Positions 1 through 10,068 are shown, numbered from the stretch's first letter. The stretch is DNA of 64,000 nt from Candidatus Cacconaster equi (GCA_018065895.1 JAGHSK010000006.1:41702-105701); one strand, 5' to 3'. The notes: generated by a model not told the origin, from the sequence alone. Program-made: numbers and translations.

Positions 1-572
1 CTGCCGCAAAACAGGTCATCTTCCTTTCAGCCGATGCCTTCGGAGTCCTTCCTCCAGTGTCCATCCTCACTCCGGAACAGACCAAATACTACTTCCTGAG
101 CGGTTTCACTGCAAAACTTGCAGGTACTGAGCGTGGTATCACTGAGCCGACTCCTACCTTCTCCGCCTGCTTCGGACAGGCATTCCTCGAACTCCACCCT
201 GCAAAATATGCGGAAGAGCTCGTCAAGAAGATGGAAAAGAGCGGTGCAAAGGCATATCTCGTAAACACAGGCTGGAACGGCACGGGCAAGCGCATCTCAA
301 TCAAGGATACACGCGGAATCATCGACGCAATTCTCGACGGCTCCATCGACAAGGCCGCAACAAAGCAGATTCCTCATTTCAACTTCGCAGTGCCTACAGA
401 GCTCAAGGGCGTTGATACAGGCATCCTCGATCCACGCGACACCTACAAGGACCCTGCTCAATGGGAAAAGAAGGCAAAAGACCTCGCCGGACGTTTCGTA
501 AAGAACTTCAAGAAATACGAATACAACGAAGCCGGAAAGGCTCTCGTAGCTGCCGGACCAAAGGTTGACTAG
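1..572 (+). CDS. pckA: Phosphoenolpyruvate carboxykinase (ATP), 3' part
   Basis: The reading frame is open from the first bases of the window (codons from position 3) to a TAG at 570-572, so the 5' two thirds lie outside. The visible 190 residues match the C-terminal part of ATP-dependent PEP carboxykinase: [26 protein letters not shown], the [10 protein letters not shown] segment and [10 protein letters not shown] are characteristic of the enzyme that converts oxaloacetate and ATP to PEP, CO2 and ADP. In anaerobic Bacteroidales it commonly works in the carboxylating direction on the route to succinate (family knowledge). It is followed by a clear intrinsic terminator, so it ends its transcript. 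Identification is firm; only the truncation by the window edge limits it. Confidence 0.95.
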   Translation, partial: AAKQVIFLSADAFGVLPPVSILTPEQTKYYFLSGFTAKLAGTERGITEPTPTFSACFGQAFLELHPAKYAEELVKKMEKSGAKAYLVNTGWNGTGKRISIKDTRGIIDAILDGSIDKAATKQIPHFNFAVPTELKGVDTGILDPRDTYKDPAQWEKKAKDLAGRFVKNFKKYEYNEAGKALVAAGPKVD

Positions 573-591
573 TTCCACATTCCATCATTAT

Positions 592-625
592 AAAACCGGA
601 TGAAAGTTTTCACCCGGTTTTTTTT
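592..625 (+). terminator. Intrinsic terminator of pckA
   Basis: AAAACCGG (592-599) pairs with CCGGTTTT (614-621). An inner TGAAA/TTTCA stem (601-605 with 608-612) extends the hairpin with one mismatch, and an uninterrupted T-run to 625 follows. It lies 20 nt after the pckA stop codon. Confidence 0.88.
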
Positions 626-632
626 ATCTTTG
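625..632 (+). promoter_or_regulatory. -7 box of the M23 lipoprotein gene
   Basis: TATCTTTG fits the Bacteroidota TAnnTTTG element and sits 17 nt before the ATG at 649, directly after the pckA terminator. No convincing TTG -33 element is seen, and the predicted leader is short. Confidence 0.6.
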
Positions 633-648
633 CATCAAAACATCTTTT

Positions 649-1872
649 ATGCGTCTTTTAGGAAAGTTATTTCTTGCTGTTGTTCTGGCATTGTTCACAG
701 TCTCCTGCGGGAGAGAGAAAAAAGAGGAAATCGAGGTCGTTGAGAAATATTGTCCGTATGGATTTGATGAAAGCCTGTTCCTGTGTGAAGAGGGAAAGGT
801 GGGTTCCGGTGAAACGTTCACTACCCTGATGCGCAGGCTCGGCCTGGATGCAATGGACGCATACGAGCTCACCAAGAAGTGTGACACCATTTTCGACGTG
901 CGGAAACTGCGCGCCGGCAATGTTTACCACGCCTTTTATGAGAAAGACTCCATCTCCTCGGGACGTTTGGCATATATAACCTACGAACAGAACCGTATCC
1001 GCACCACAATATTCAAGTGCAGTGATTCTCTTGCCGTATGGAACTTTGACCGGCCTGTAGTGAAGGAGCGCAAATACTCCGACATCACCATTGAAAGCTC
1101 ACTCTGGAACGACATGCTTGCTGCCGGCGCCTCCCCTGCCCTTATCGTGAATCTGGCAGATATTTATCAGTGGAGCGTGAATTTCTTCACACTTCAGCAG
1201 GGCGACCGTTTCAGAGTCATCTACAGCCAGACTCTATGTGAAGATGAAATAATCTCCATTGACACCGTATTCTTCAGCATCTTCAACGGAGGTAACAAAG
1301 AGGTGTCAGCAATGCGATACGTCCCTTTCGATGAGGAAAAGGCCGGATATTGGGGAAAAGACGGAGAGAGTCTCAGGAGAATGTTCCTCAAAGCGCCTCT
1401 CAAATACAACAGGATAAGCAGCAAATTCTCATATCACAGAAGACATCCGGTTACGGGCAAGGTGAAAGCCCACACCGCCGTCGACTATGCCGCACCTACA
1501 GGCACACCGGTACATGCCATTGGCGACGGAACGGTCACACTCTGCGGATGGGATGGCTCCGGAGGAGGGAACAGAATCAGAATCAAGCATATGCAGGGAT
1601 ATGAAAGTTGCTATATGCACCTCTCGAAGTTCGCAAAAGGCATACGTGCAGGTTCAAGAGTGTCGCAGGGGCAGCTGATCGGATACGTCGGAGCCACCGG
1701 AACTGCCACAGGCCCCCATCTTGATTTCCGTATATGGCTCAACAAAAAGCCGATAGATCCGCTTTCGCTGAATTCACCGGCCTGCGAACCTCTCGCGAGG
1801 AAATATATGGACGAGTTCAATGGTATCTACACGGCATACATCGCAGAGCTCGACTCTCTGTCAAACAAATAA
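649..1872 (+). CDS. M23 family metallopeptidase lipoprotein
   Basis: A 407-aa exported protein: signal peptide with lipobox ending at Cys20 (LFTVSC), so probably anchored in the envelope. An OapA/LysM-like region (about 50-140) precedes a C-terminal M23 peptidase domain (about 255-375). Visible M23 residues are H275 and D279 (HTAVD), H324 (CYMHLS) and H357. The second His of the usual HxH motif is Asp359 (HLDF), at a position that normally binds zinc. Relatives cut peptide cross-links in peptidoglycan. The gene ends 12 nt inside the 3' end of the convergent gntP-like gene. The ATG at 649 follows a TAnnTTTG box and a terminator. The family is certain; full activity is not. Confidence 0.85.
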   Translation: MRLLGKLFLAVVLALFTVSCGREKKEEIEVVEKYCPYGFDESLFLCEEGKVGSGETFTTLMRRLGLDAMDAYELTKKCDTIFDVRKLRAGNVYHAFYEKDSISSGRLAYITYEQNRIRTTIFKCSDSLAVWNFDRPVVKERKYSDITIESSLWNDMLAAGASPALIVNLADIYQWSVNFFTLQQGDRFRVIYSQTLCEDEIISIDTVFFSIFNGGNKEVSAMRYVPFDEEKAGYWGKDGESLRRMFLKAPLKYNRISSKFSYHRRHPVTGKVKAHTAVDYAAPTGTPVHAIGDGTVTLCGWDGSGGGNRIRIKHMQGYESCYMHLSKFAKGIRAGSRVSQGQLIGYVGATGTATGPHLDFRIWLNKKPIDPLSLNSPACEPLARKYMDEFNGIYTAYIAELDSLSNK

Positions 1873-3234
1873 GGATATCACGAATATTGCGGCAATCGAC
1901 GCCAGACCCATGCACAGAGTTATCATTGTCTGCGTGCGGTAGCCGTCACGTGGCGATATCCCTCCGAAATTTGTGACCACCCAGAAATAACTGTCATTGG
2001 CGTGTGATACGGTCATTGCGCCGGCCCCTATTGCCATCACCACGAGAGCCGCGGAGAATGGAGTTGTCATTCCGAGAGCGTACATCAGGGAAGTTTCACT
2101 GCTGAACATTCCCATAAGTCCCGCCGTAGTGGTGATTGCCACCGTAGAGGAGCCTTGCGCCGACTTCAGAACAGCCGCAATAAGGAAGGGGAAGAACACG
2201 CCGACAGAGGAGAGGACAGTTGCATTCTGCTGGATATACTGGATAAATCCGGCTTCGACTATCACCTGCCCAAGTACACTTCCGGCCGCTGTTATGAATA
2301 TGATGGGACCGGCTGTTTTGAGTGTCTCCTGTGTGATGTCATAAAGCCCGCTTACTTTTCCGCAACGCGATAGAAGAGGCAGTGAGCAAAGGAATCCGGC
2401 AGTAAGAGCTATGACAGGTTTTCCAAGAAAAACAAACAGATTTCCTGCCCATTCCGGCAATGAGAGCAACGCTGCGACAGAGCCGAATCCCATCAGAATG
2501 ACGGGCACAAGAATAGGCATAAGCGACATACATGTGGAAGGAAGTTCCCCGAATGAAGCGAGTACCTTTTCATATTCAAGCTGGGAATCATCCGACTCGA
2601 TATCCTCTACGGATTTCACTCTCTTCCCGATGAAACTGCAGTAGGCATATGCTGCAGCAAGTGCGAAAACCGATACCACCACGCCCATTCCGATAACCAG
2701 CAGAAGGTTGTTTTCCAACCCGACCATTCCTGCAGCCGCAATGGGTCCCGGTGTTGGTGGAATGAAAACGTGTGATGCGAACAGACCTGCTGCCAGCGCG
2801 AGCGTAAGGCTTACTGATGAGACTTTCGTACGTCTTGCAAGATTCTTTCTGATAGGGTTGACAATTATGAATCCGCTGTCGCAGAATACCGGGATGGATA
2901 CCACCCAACCTATTATCATGATGGCAAGCTGCGGATGACGGGGGCCGACCAGGCGGAGAACCGCATCTGCAAGACGTACTGCCGCGCCGCTCTTTTCAAG
3001 GATCAGTCCGATCAGTGAGCCAAGTATGATTACAAGTCCGATACTCGCAAAGATGCTTGAAAATCCTTTTCCGATGGTGTTCGGTATCTGTTGGAGAGGA
3101 ATGCCGACAACAATGGCCAGTAGAAGGGATACACCCATTATTGAGAGGAACGGGTGTATCTTCCACTTTGATATGGCCACTATCATAAGCACTATGGCCA
3201 CCACAAACGTGATGAAGAGAGGAATTCCGGTCAT
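1861..3234 (-). CDS. GntP family gluconate/sugar-acid:H+ symporter
   Basis: A 457-aa polytopic membrane protein of GntP-family length with about 12 hydrophobic segments. Signature stretches include GLVIILGSLIG, IPVFCDSGFI, PPTPGPIAAA and the C-terminal MTVSHANDSYFWV, all typical of GntP/GntT permeases that import gluconate or related sugar acids with protons. The substrate cannot be read from sequence; glycerate and other hydroxy acids are used by relatives. It lies 21 nt downstream of the M13 peptidase gene on the same strand and is probably co-transcribed with it, though no functional link is evident. Its last 12 nt overlap the 3' end of the convergent M23 gene. Confidence 0.88.
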   Translation of the reverse strand: MTGIPLFITFVVAIVLMIVAISKWKIHPFLSIMGVSLLLAIVVGIPLQQIPNTIGKGFSSIFASIGLVIILGSLIGLILEKSGAAVRLADAVLRLVGPRHPQLAIMIIGWVVSIPVFCDSGFIIVNPIRKNLARRTKVSSVSLTLALAAGLFASHVFIPPTPGPIAAAGMVGLENNLLLVIGMGVVVSVFALAAAYAYCSFIGKRVKSVEDIESDDSQLEYEKVLASFGELPSTCMSLMPILVPVILMGFGSVAALLSLPEWAGNLFVFLGKPVIALTAGFLCSLPLLSRCGKVSGLYDITQETLKTAGPIIFITAAGSVLGQVIVEAGFIQYIQQNATVLSSVGVFFPFLIAAVLKSAQGSSTVAITTTAGLMGMFSSETSLMYALGMTTPFSAALVVMAIGAGAMTVSHANDSYFWVVTNFGGISPRDGYRTQTMITLCMGLASIAAIFVISLFV

Positions 3235-3255
3235 ATATCCAAAGTGCCTGAAAGA

Positions 3256-5292
3256 TTACCAGATAATAACCCTGTCTTCTTCAGAACGCCACATCTTGTC
3301 GCCATCCTTTATGCCGAATGCCTCGAAGAAGGTGGCGAGATTTCTGACGCTGACATTTACGCGGTTGTTGCCCAGAGAGTGAACGTCAAGCAGGGTTCTG
3401 CGCTGAATCTCTTCATCTGTGATGTTCTGAGCCCATACGGCGGCATAAGCGATATAGAAACGCTGCTCTGCAGTAAAGCCGTCAACAGGTTCAGGGTGAT
3501 TCTCTCCGAATGAATTCTGCATTGCCGTATAGGCGATTCTCAGACCGCCCTGATCTGCGATATTTTCACCGAGGGTTGCAGCTCCGTTGGCATATACGCC
3601 CGGGAGAACTTCAACTTCATTGAATTGTTCAACAAGTTTTGACGTCCTTGCCTTGAAAGCCTCTGCGTCAGCATCCGTCCACCAATTCTGCATATTTCCC
3701 TCCTTGTCGAAAAGACGGCCCTGATCGTCGAATCCGTGTGTCATCTCGTGGCTGATTACAACTCCGATGGCACCGTAGTTGACTGCATCGTCTGCATCAG
3801 GATTGAAGAAAGGTGGCTGGAGAATACCTGCAGGGAAGCATATTTCGTTGGTGGTAGGATTGTAATATGCATTGACTGTCTGAGGGGTCATATGCCATTC
3901 AGTGCGGTCAACCGGCTTTCCGAGTTTGCTGAGGTTGTCTGTTGAATACCAGAGGGAAGCTTCACGCATATTGTCGAGATAACTCTTTGACGGGTCGATG
4001 TTGAGAGACGAGTAGTCTTTCCACTTGTCAGGATATCCTATCTTGATTGTGAAATTCTCGAGCTTGTCGATAGCCTTCGCCTTCGTCTCATCACTCATCC
4101 ATTCAAGTTTTGAAATGTGTTCGCCAAGAGCTTTCTGAATGTTCTTCACGATTTCGAGCATTTTTGCCTTATCCTCTTCAGGGAAATATTTGGCAACGTA
4201 CATCTGGCCGACAGCCTCTCCGAGCAGTCCGTTCGGAACTGACATCGCTCTCTTCCAGCGTGGCTTCTGCTCTTTGGCTCCAGCCATCTGTTTTGAGAAG
4301 AAATCGAATGATGCGGCATAGAAATCATCGCTCAAGGCACCGCATACATTTTCCAGCAGTTGTGCCTGAAGATAATGTTTCAACTGAGAGGCGGTGAATT
4401 TCTTTGCAAGGAGGTTGACCGCTTCAAAATATGAAGGCTGTTCGAGAATGAGCTTGTCCTGAGGTTTGATGCCCAGATTCATGAAATATTCATCAAAACA
4501 AAGTTCCGGATATTTTGCGACGAGTTCTTCGGTCGACATCGGATTGTATTGAGCCTGAATGTCTCTCTTCTGAACCATTGACCAGGTAGGCTGTGCTATC
4601 GCCATCTCCAGATCGAATGCATCCTGAGCTCTTCCAGCGGCATCCTGATAGCCTGCCAGAGTGAATATCCTTTCAAGGAAAGCCTTGAAGCCCAACCGTA
4701 TTGAGTCGTGCTGAGGAAGCAGGTAATAGTCGCGGTTGCCCATTGAAAGACCACTTTCAGAAACATACAGTACATTGGTGTTGCTGTCCATCATATCGGC
4801 GCTCACACCGCATCCGTAGAAGCCCCCGACTCCGTAAAGTTCGCACTGGGCTGCAACTGCGGCATATGATGACATATCAAAAACCTTGTTTTCAATCATT
4901 TCAAGATAAGGAAGAACAGGCTGCGCACCTTCTTTATTCAAACGTAGAGAATCAAGCCCCATCTTGTAGAGGTCTGCTATTTTCTGTTCCACACTGCCCG
5001 GAGTGGTCTTGGCATCAGCAAGATTCTTGAACAGATCATTCAACCTTATCTGATTGTTTTCGGCAAGGACGTCAAATGAGCCGTAGCGCGAAAATTCCGG
5101 TTTGAGAGGATTATTCCTCCTCCAGCCAAGGGTTGCGAAATCATAAAAATTCTCGCCGGGGGCGACAGTTGTGTCGAGATTGGCGAGATCGATGGCCGGA
5201 ACAACTTCGTGTTGCGGCTTGTTGCTGCAGGAACAGGCGGCCCCTGCAAGTGTTGCACTGAGGATTATCCCCATAACAATTCTTGTTTTCAT
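3256..5292 (-). CDS. pepO: M13 family zinc metallopeptidase (PepO/neprilysin-like) lipoprotein
   Basis: A 678-aa exported endopeptidase. I chose the ATG at 5292 because it gives a signal peptide with a Cys-rich lipobox (LAGAACSCS); the upstream ATG at 5340 would overlap the -7 box and add a polar tail. The zinc motif HEMTH is at 515-519, preceded by a GVVISHE context; NAYYNP and the GENIADQGG motif with the third zinc ligand Glu are both present, as in neprilysin-type M13 enzymes that cleave oligopeptides. The length fits the family. It is the first gene of a probable two-gene unit with the GntP permease, transcribed divergently from pncB. Confidence 0.92.
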   Translation of the reverse strand: MKTRIVMGIILSATLAGAACSCSNKPQHEVVPAIDLANLDTTVAPGENFYDFATLGWRRNNPLKPEFSRYGSFDVLAENNQIRLNDLFKNLADAKTTPGSVEQKIADLYKMGLDSLRLNKEGAQPVLPYLEMIENKVFDMSSYAAVAAQCELYGVGGFYGCGVSADMMDSNTNVLYVSESGLSMGNRDYYLLPQHDSIRLGFKAFLERIFTLAGYQDAAGRAQDAFDLEMAIAQPTWSMVQKRDIQAQYNPMSTEELVAKYPELCFDEYFMNLGIKPQDKLILEQPSYFEAVNLLAKKFTASQLKHYLQAQLLENVCGALSDDFYAASFDFFSKQMAGAKEQKPRWKRAMSVPNGLLGEAVGQMYVAKYFPEEDKAKMLEIVKNIQKALGEHISKLEWMSDETKAKAIDKLENFTIKIGYPDKWKDYSSLNIDPSKSYLDNMREASLWYSTDNLSKLGKPVDRTEWHMTPQTVNAYYNPTTNEICFPAGILQPPFFNPDADDAVNYGAIGVVISHEMTHGFDDQGRLFDKEGNMQNWWTDADAEAFKARTSKLVEQFNEVEVLPGVYANGAATLGENIADQGGLRIAYTAMQNSFGENHPEPVDGFTAEQRFYIAYAAVWAQNITDEEIQRRTLLDVHSLGNNRVNVSVRNLATFFEAFGIKDGDKMWRSEEDRVIIW

Positions 5293-5337
5293 ATGAATAT
5301 ACATTAGCGAAAAACGGGGATGCAGAACATCCACCCA

Positions 5338-5366
5338 CAAAAATACAAATAATATTATTATATTTG
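5338..5366. promoter_or_regulatory. Divergent -7 boxes for pepO and pncB
   Basis: On the minus strand TATTTTTG (5345-5338) lies 46 nt before the pepO ATG. On the plus strand TATATTTG (5359-5366) lies 27 nt before the pncB ATG. Both fit TAnnTTTG. The 100-bp intergenic region is very AT-rich; no clear -33 element is seen. Confidence 0.6.
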
Positions 5367-5393
5367 TAGTTTATAATAAATGCAAAGCATACT

Positions 5394-6878
5394 ATGCTCA
5401 ACATTTCATACTGCTCCGACAAATATCAGTACACGATGGGGAAATCCTTCTATGAGAATGGCATGAAGGACAAGATCGCCGTATTCAATCTCTTTTTCCG
5501 CAAAGCCCCTGACAACAACAACTGGGCTGTGGTGAGCGGAATCAGGGAGGCCTTGGAAATGATTGCCGGACTAGGCAGCGAGGACATCACCTTTTTTGAA
5601 AAATTCCTTCCCGCCGAGGAATACAGGGAATTCCGCGAGTACCTTTCCAAAATGAAATTCACGGGAAAGGTATATGCAATGAAAGAGGGAGAAATCGCCT
5701 TCCCGAAGGAGCCGATTCTGACAATTGTAGGGCCCATCATCGAGGCTCAGGTACTTGAGACTCCCCTGCTCTGCATAATGAACCACCAGATGGCCATCGC
5801 CACGAAGGCCTCACGTGTCACGAGAGCGGCAGGAAAACACGCCGTCAGTGAATTCGGTTCGAGACGCGCTCACGGTCCCTGGGCTGCCGAATACGGAGCA
5901 AAGGCCGCCTTCATCGGAGGGTGTGCAAACACATCCAATATCCTTACCGGCATTGAATTCGGCTTCCAGGCCAGCGGCACGATGGCGCACAGCTACACAA
6001 CCGCCTTCGGCTGCTCGATAGAGGGGGAATACAAAGCTTTTGACAGTTATATAAAGACACACCTCGGTGAGGGCCTCATTCTGCTGATAGATACTTTCGA
6101 TACGCTCAAATGCGGTGTGAAGAATGCAATAAAGGCATTCAAGGCAAACGGAATAGATGATTCATATCCTTACGGGTACGGCATCCGCCTCGACAGCGGC
6201 GACTTGAGTTATCTCTCGGAAAAATGCCGCGAGGCGCTGGACAATGCAGGGATGAAGAACTGCAAAATATTCGCTACCAACTCACTTGACGAATACCTGA
6301 TTTCAGACCTTGAGAGGCAGGGAGCCTGCATCGATTCATACGGTGTGGGCGATGCAATCGCAACGAGCAAACACAATCCTTGCTTCGGAAATGTGTATAA
6401 ACTCGTTCAAGTTGACGGCCAGCCTGTACTCAAACGTTCCGAAGACAAGATCAAGCTCATCAACCCGGGATTCCAAATCACGTACAGAATCATACAAGAC
6501 GGAAAATTCAAGGCCGACGTCAACTGTCTGCGTGGTGACAAATGTTCCAAAACCATAGAAAAAGGAGGCGAACTCAGGATTTCCGACGAAATCGACGAGA
6601 CAAAGACCACCACTTTCAAGGCGGGAAGCTATTCTTTCAAGCCTCTGCAGGAACTTGCCTATGACAATGGAAAGATCATTGAGGACAAACGCACCATCTT
6701 TGAAAAGCGCGATTACTACAAGGCCAATCTTGCCTCTCTCAATTATACGCAGACGCGTATCGTCAATCCGCACTACTACAAAGTGGACATCTCGGACGAT
6801 CTGTACAAACTCAAGATGAAGCTCATCAACCATCTCATCGAACAGATAAACGAATTGGAAGAGGAAGAGAACAGGTAA
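5394..6878 (+). CDS. pncB: Nicotinate phosphoribosyltransferase
   Basis: A 494-aa cytosolic enzyme of the Preiss-Handler NAD salvage route: it makes nicotinate mononucleotide from nicotinate and PRPP with ATP hydrolysis. Visible family motifs are YQYTMG near the N-terminus (substrate-binding Tyr), EFGSRRAHG (153-161), GTMAHS (195-200, with the His that is phosphorylated in the family) and GIRLDSGDL (263-271). The start at 5394 has a TATATTTG box 27 nt upstream. It is followed after 4 nt by the porin gene, so the three genes pncB, porin and mltF-like probably share a transcript. Its product is the substrate of NadD, which is encoded (fused to GlpA) elsewhere in this window. Confidence 0.95.
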   Translation: MLNISYCSDKYQYTMGKSFYENGMKDKIAVFNLFFRKAPDNNNWAVVSGIREALEMIAGLGSEDITFFEKFLPAEEYREFREYLSKMKFTGKVYAMKEGEIAFPKEPILTIVGPIIEAQVLETPLLCIMNHQMAIATKASRVTRAAGKHAVSEFGSRRAHGPWAAEYGAKAAFIGGCANTSNILTGIEFGFQASGTMAHSYTTAFGCSIEGEYKAFDSYIKTHLGEGLILLIDTFDTLKCGVKNAIKAFKANGIDDSYPYGYGIRLDSGDLSYLSEKCREALDNAGMKNCKIFATNSLDEYLISDLERQGACIDSYGVGDAIATSKHNPCFGNVYKLVQVDGQPVLKRSEDKIKLINPGFQITYRIIQDGKFKADVNCLRGDKCSKTIEKGGELRISDEIDETKTTTFKAGSYSFKPLQELAYDNGKIIEDKRTIFEKRDYYKANLASLNYTQTRIVNPHYYKVDISDDLYKLKMKLINHLIEQINELEEEENR

Positions 6879-6882
6879 TTCC

Positions 6883-9045
6883 ATGAAAAGAGCCGCCGTC
6901 ATACTGCTTCTGCTGACCGCATCGGTACTGTCAGTTTCCGCACGAGGGAGCCGTCAGGATTCCACTGCCCTCACCACAAAGCGCGCAACCGATTCGGTGG
7001 AAATTTTCCATCCCGATTCGACATTGGTGGCTCAAATCGACTCCGTCTATACAGCGTACATTGACTCGCTTTCCCAGTACTTTCCCGACTCCACCGACAT
7101 CAGGAAGGCAATCCGCAAGATAAAGAAAGAGGAACGTGACAGCATCCGCATCAACAAACCGAGAATCCTGGAGACTTTCGTGGTTCCCGACACGATGTGG
7201 TTCAGAAGGATCCTCATCTGGAACTCCGACAGCAAATTCAACGAGGCCCACATAGTGGATCTTGACACAACCTTCAACTATCATTACAACGATTATCCGA
7301 TGATGAAGAAGGACGTGAACGCCACCTATCTTGGAACTGTAGGTTCAGCCACACTCTACCACAACTATTTCCGCAGGGAGAGCGTGGACCAGGCGCCTAT
7401 GTTCACCCCTTATATCGGCGACTCCCACACCTCCGAGACAGTCCGTCAGTTCAATGTCAAGACACCTTACACCGAGCTGGCATATTGGGGAACGTTGCTC
7501 GCAAAAAAAGAGATGGAAGAGGCCGACCTCAACCTTCTCACCACCCAGAACATCACGCCAGGCCTGAATATCACCCTCTCCTATCAGAGATACGGTTCAA
7601 AGGGTATGCTGAAGAATGAGAACACCTCCAACCAGAATACGTACATTTATGCCAACTACATGGGCAAAAAGTATTTTGTCAATGCAGGGCATCTGCGACA
7701 AACCGTAACGAGAGAGGAAAACGGCGGTATTGTCGATTCCCAATGGATACGCGACACCACCATCGACACGAAAGCCATAGAGGTGACCCTTGACGACGCC
7801 GACAACAAACTCAAACGCCGCAGCTATTTCATCCACCAGACGTATGCCATTCCAATGAACTTCTTCCGCAAGAACAGGGATTCCCTGGCAGTTGGAGAGG
7901 GAACTACGGCGTACATCGGCCACAGTCTGGTTTACAACACATACAGCAAGGAATACACCGACAAAATTTCTCTGATTGACCGGAATGCACGGGATTTTTA
8001 TTTCAACCAGTTCAATTTCAATCAGACTGCAAGCCACGAGAAACTGTATGCCGGAAGTTTTGACAACAAGATTTTTATTAAACTCCAGCCATTCGCCCCT
8101 GATGCCATCGTTTCGAAAATAAACGGAGGAATCGGATATCAGATGCTGAAGACCAAAAATACGGTATTCCTCAATGACTCCTCTTCGATATACGGCAGAA
8201 ACGTTCAGAACAACTTCTACGTATATGCCGGAGTGAACGGCCAGTTCCGCAAATACCTTCATTGGGAGGCTGATGCCGATTACTATCTGGCCGGCTACAA
8301 GATGATGGATTTTGACATCAACGGCAAAATCACATTCTCTGCATACCCGCTTGAACAGGGAATCCACCTGACTGGAAAATTCAGCACCTCGCTCAAGGAG
8401 CCTCATCCTTTTGAACAAACACTTCTGACAAACCACCATCATTGGGAGAACAACAATTTCAAGAAAGTGTCGGAAACGAGAATCGAGGGGAACTTCACGA
8501 TTCCGAAGTGGAAACTTGAGGCATTCTTCGGCTATGCGCTCACAGGCAATATGATATACTACGACACTCTTTCTGTTGTACGTCAGCATTCAGAAAAGCC
8601 GGTGAACGTCATAAGCGCCTACCTGCGCAAGGATTTCAAGATATGGTGGTTCCATCTCGACAACAAAATACTGTTCCAAAAGAGTTCAAATGAAGAGGTA
8701 CTCCCCCTCCCTATGCTCTCGCTCAACTTAAGGTATTATCTGCAATTCCCTGTTGTAAAAGATGTTATGGAGATGCAGATCGGTCTCAACGGATTGATGC
8801 ACACAGCATATTATGCTCCGGCATACAGCCCTGACCTCGGACAGTTCTACAATCAGACAAGAGAGAAGATTGGCGGCGTACCTTATTTCGATGCCTTCGT
8901 GAACGTACAGTGGAAGAGAGCCTGCGTGTTCATCAAAGTCACCAACGTTTTCAAGGGTTGGCCCGCATCCGACTATTTCTCAGCCTATCACTATATAAGA
9001 CCTGGCAGGGAGTTCAAACTTGGAATTTTCTGGCCGTTCTACTAG
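6883..9045 (+). CDS. Putative outer-membrane porin (Bacteroidota putative-porin family)
   Basis: A 720-aa exported protein with a cleavable signal peptide (ends near VSARGS). The body is rich in alternating aromatic/polar strands, and the C-terminus ends with FKLGIFWPFY, a terminal aromatic typical of outer-membrane beta-barrels. The N-terminal segment DTMWFRRILIW is shared by the Bacteroidota putative-porin family. Solute specificity is unknown. It begins 4 nt after pncB and its stop codon touches the ATG of the transglycosylase gene (TAG then ATG with no gap), which suggests translational coupling. Confidence 0.82.
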   Translation: MKRAAVILLLLTASVLSVSARGSRQDSTALTTKRATDSVEIFHPDSTLVAQIDSVYTAYIDSLSQYFPDSTDIRKAIRKIKKEERDSIRINKPRILETFVVPDTMWFRRILIWNSDSKFNEAHIVDLDTTFNYHYNDYPMMKKDVNATYLGTVGSATLYHNYFRRESVDQAPMFTPYIGDSHTSETVRQFNVKTPYTELAYWGTLLAKKEMEEADLNLLTTQNITPGLNITLSYQRYGSKGMLKNENTSNQNTYIYANYMGKKYFVNAGHLRQTVTREENGGIVDSQWIRDTTIDTKAIEVTLDDADNKLKRRSYFIHQTYAIPMNFFRKNRDSLAVGEGTTAYIGHSLVYNTYSKEYTDKISLIDRNARDFYFNQFNFNQTASHEKLYAGSFDNKIFIKLQPFAPDAIVSKINGGIGYQMLKTKNTVFLNDSSSIYGRNVQNNFYVYAGVNGQFRKYLHWEADADYYLAGYKMMDFDINGKITFSAYPLEQGIHLTGKFSTSLKEPHPFEQTLLTNHHHWENNNFKKVSETRIEGNFTIPKWKLEAFFGYALTGNMIYYDTLSVVRQHSEKPVNVISAYLRKDFKIWWFHLDNKILFQKSSNEEVLPLPMLSLNLRYYLQFPVVKDVMEMQIGLNGLMHTAYYAPAYSPDLGQFYNQTREKIGGVPYFDAFVNVQWKRACVFIKVTNVFKGWPASDYFSAYHYIRPGREFKLGIFWPFY

Positions 9046-10068
9046 ATGAAAAAAGCCTTGACCTTCATATTGCGTCTGCTCACCTGCATCATAATATTGT
9101 TGTTGGCTGTGGTGATTCTGTCTCCGGATCCCAGGGATCGGGAGATAGTGATTGATGACAACCGTGACACAATAAAATGCGCAATCGGCCTGAATCACGC
9201 GATATTTTCAACGCAGGCAAGGAACGTCGGATTTCACTACGAATTGCTGAACACCTTTGGAAAGGATAATGGAAATCGTGTCAGCATACTGCAGCCGATT
9301 GATGAACCCCGTTGCTGGGATATGCTCATCAACGACTCAATCCAGGTGCTGGTAATGAATGACACTGACACCATCCCCCCTGAATATGCGTCGAAGATTG
9401 TATATTCCGTCCCTATCAAAGGCAACGACGTGTGGGTGGTTTCCGTCGGCAATGAAAGACTTTTGAATTCCATCAATTTCTGGTTTGCCGAACTGCAAGG
9501 AGAAGATATGTTGGAGAAACTATCGCACAGTTACTTCCGCTCATACAAGCTCGATTGGCTCATCAATCACGCGGGACAGATATCCTCTCTGTCTCCGTAT
9601 GATGACATAATAAAGAAATACAGCAGGCAGATAGGATTGGACTGGAGGCTTCTTTCAGCTGTGGTATATCAGGAGTCACAATACAGGATCGGCGCCTCAT
9701 CGCCGAAATCCGCCAAGGGACTTATGCAAATCAAGGAAAGCACCGCAGCCAGATATGGGATAAGCGACATATATGACCCGGATATGAACATCAAAGCAGG
9801 TACAAGGCACCTCGACTACCTTCTGAAAAAATATCGGGACCAAGGACTTGATTCCGCCAATGTAATCAAATTCGCACTTGTCGCATACAATATCGGCGAA
9901 GGAGCGCTTGAAAAGAAACGTCACACGGCAGATTCTCTGGGATTCAACCCGAATGACTGGGACAGAGTCGCCGAATCATTCCATGTTGCGGGAACAAATA
10001 TGCATACGGCGGACTACATCAACAGTGTGATGCAGATATATGATGTCTATAAAAACATCATTCAGTAA
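9046..10068 (+). CDS. MltF-like membrane-bound lytic transglycosylase
   Basis: A 340-aa protein with an N-terminal membrane anchor (about residues 5-27). A divergent periplasmic solute-binding-like region (about 40-170) precedes a C-terminal SLT domain (about 185-335). The catalytic Glu is E210 in VVYQESQY, followed by AKGLMQI and later VAYNIGEG, the family 1 transglycosylase signature. These enzymes cleave glycan strands with formation of 1,6-anhydro-MurNAc. It starts directly at the porin stop codon and ends 5 nt before the convergent LolE-like gene. The SBP-like half is only weakly similar to MltF, so MltF orthology is not certain. Confidence 0.85.
   Translation: MKKALTFILRLLTCIIILLLAVVILSPDPRDREIVIDDNRDTIKCAIGLNHAIFSTQARNVGFHYELLNTFGKDNGNRVSILQPIDEPRCWDMLINDSIQVLVMNDTDTIPPEYASKIVYSVPIKGNDVWVVSVGNERLLNSINFWFAELQGEDMLEKLSHSYFRSYKLDWLINHAGQISSLSPYDDIIKKYSRQIGLDWRLLSAVVYQESQYRIGASSPKSAKGLMQIKESTAARYGISDIYDPDMNIKAGTRHLDYLLKKYRDQGLDSANVIKFALVAYNIGEGALEKKRHTADSLGFNPNDWDRVAESFHVAGTNMHTADYINSVMQIYDVYKNIIQ

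Noticed and set aside
7597..8589. Minus-strand open frame of 330 codons inside the porin gene
   Set aside because: Antisense shadow of a clear porin gene; no family resemblance.
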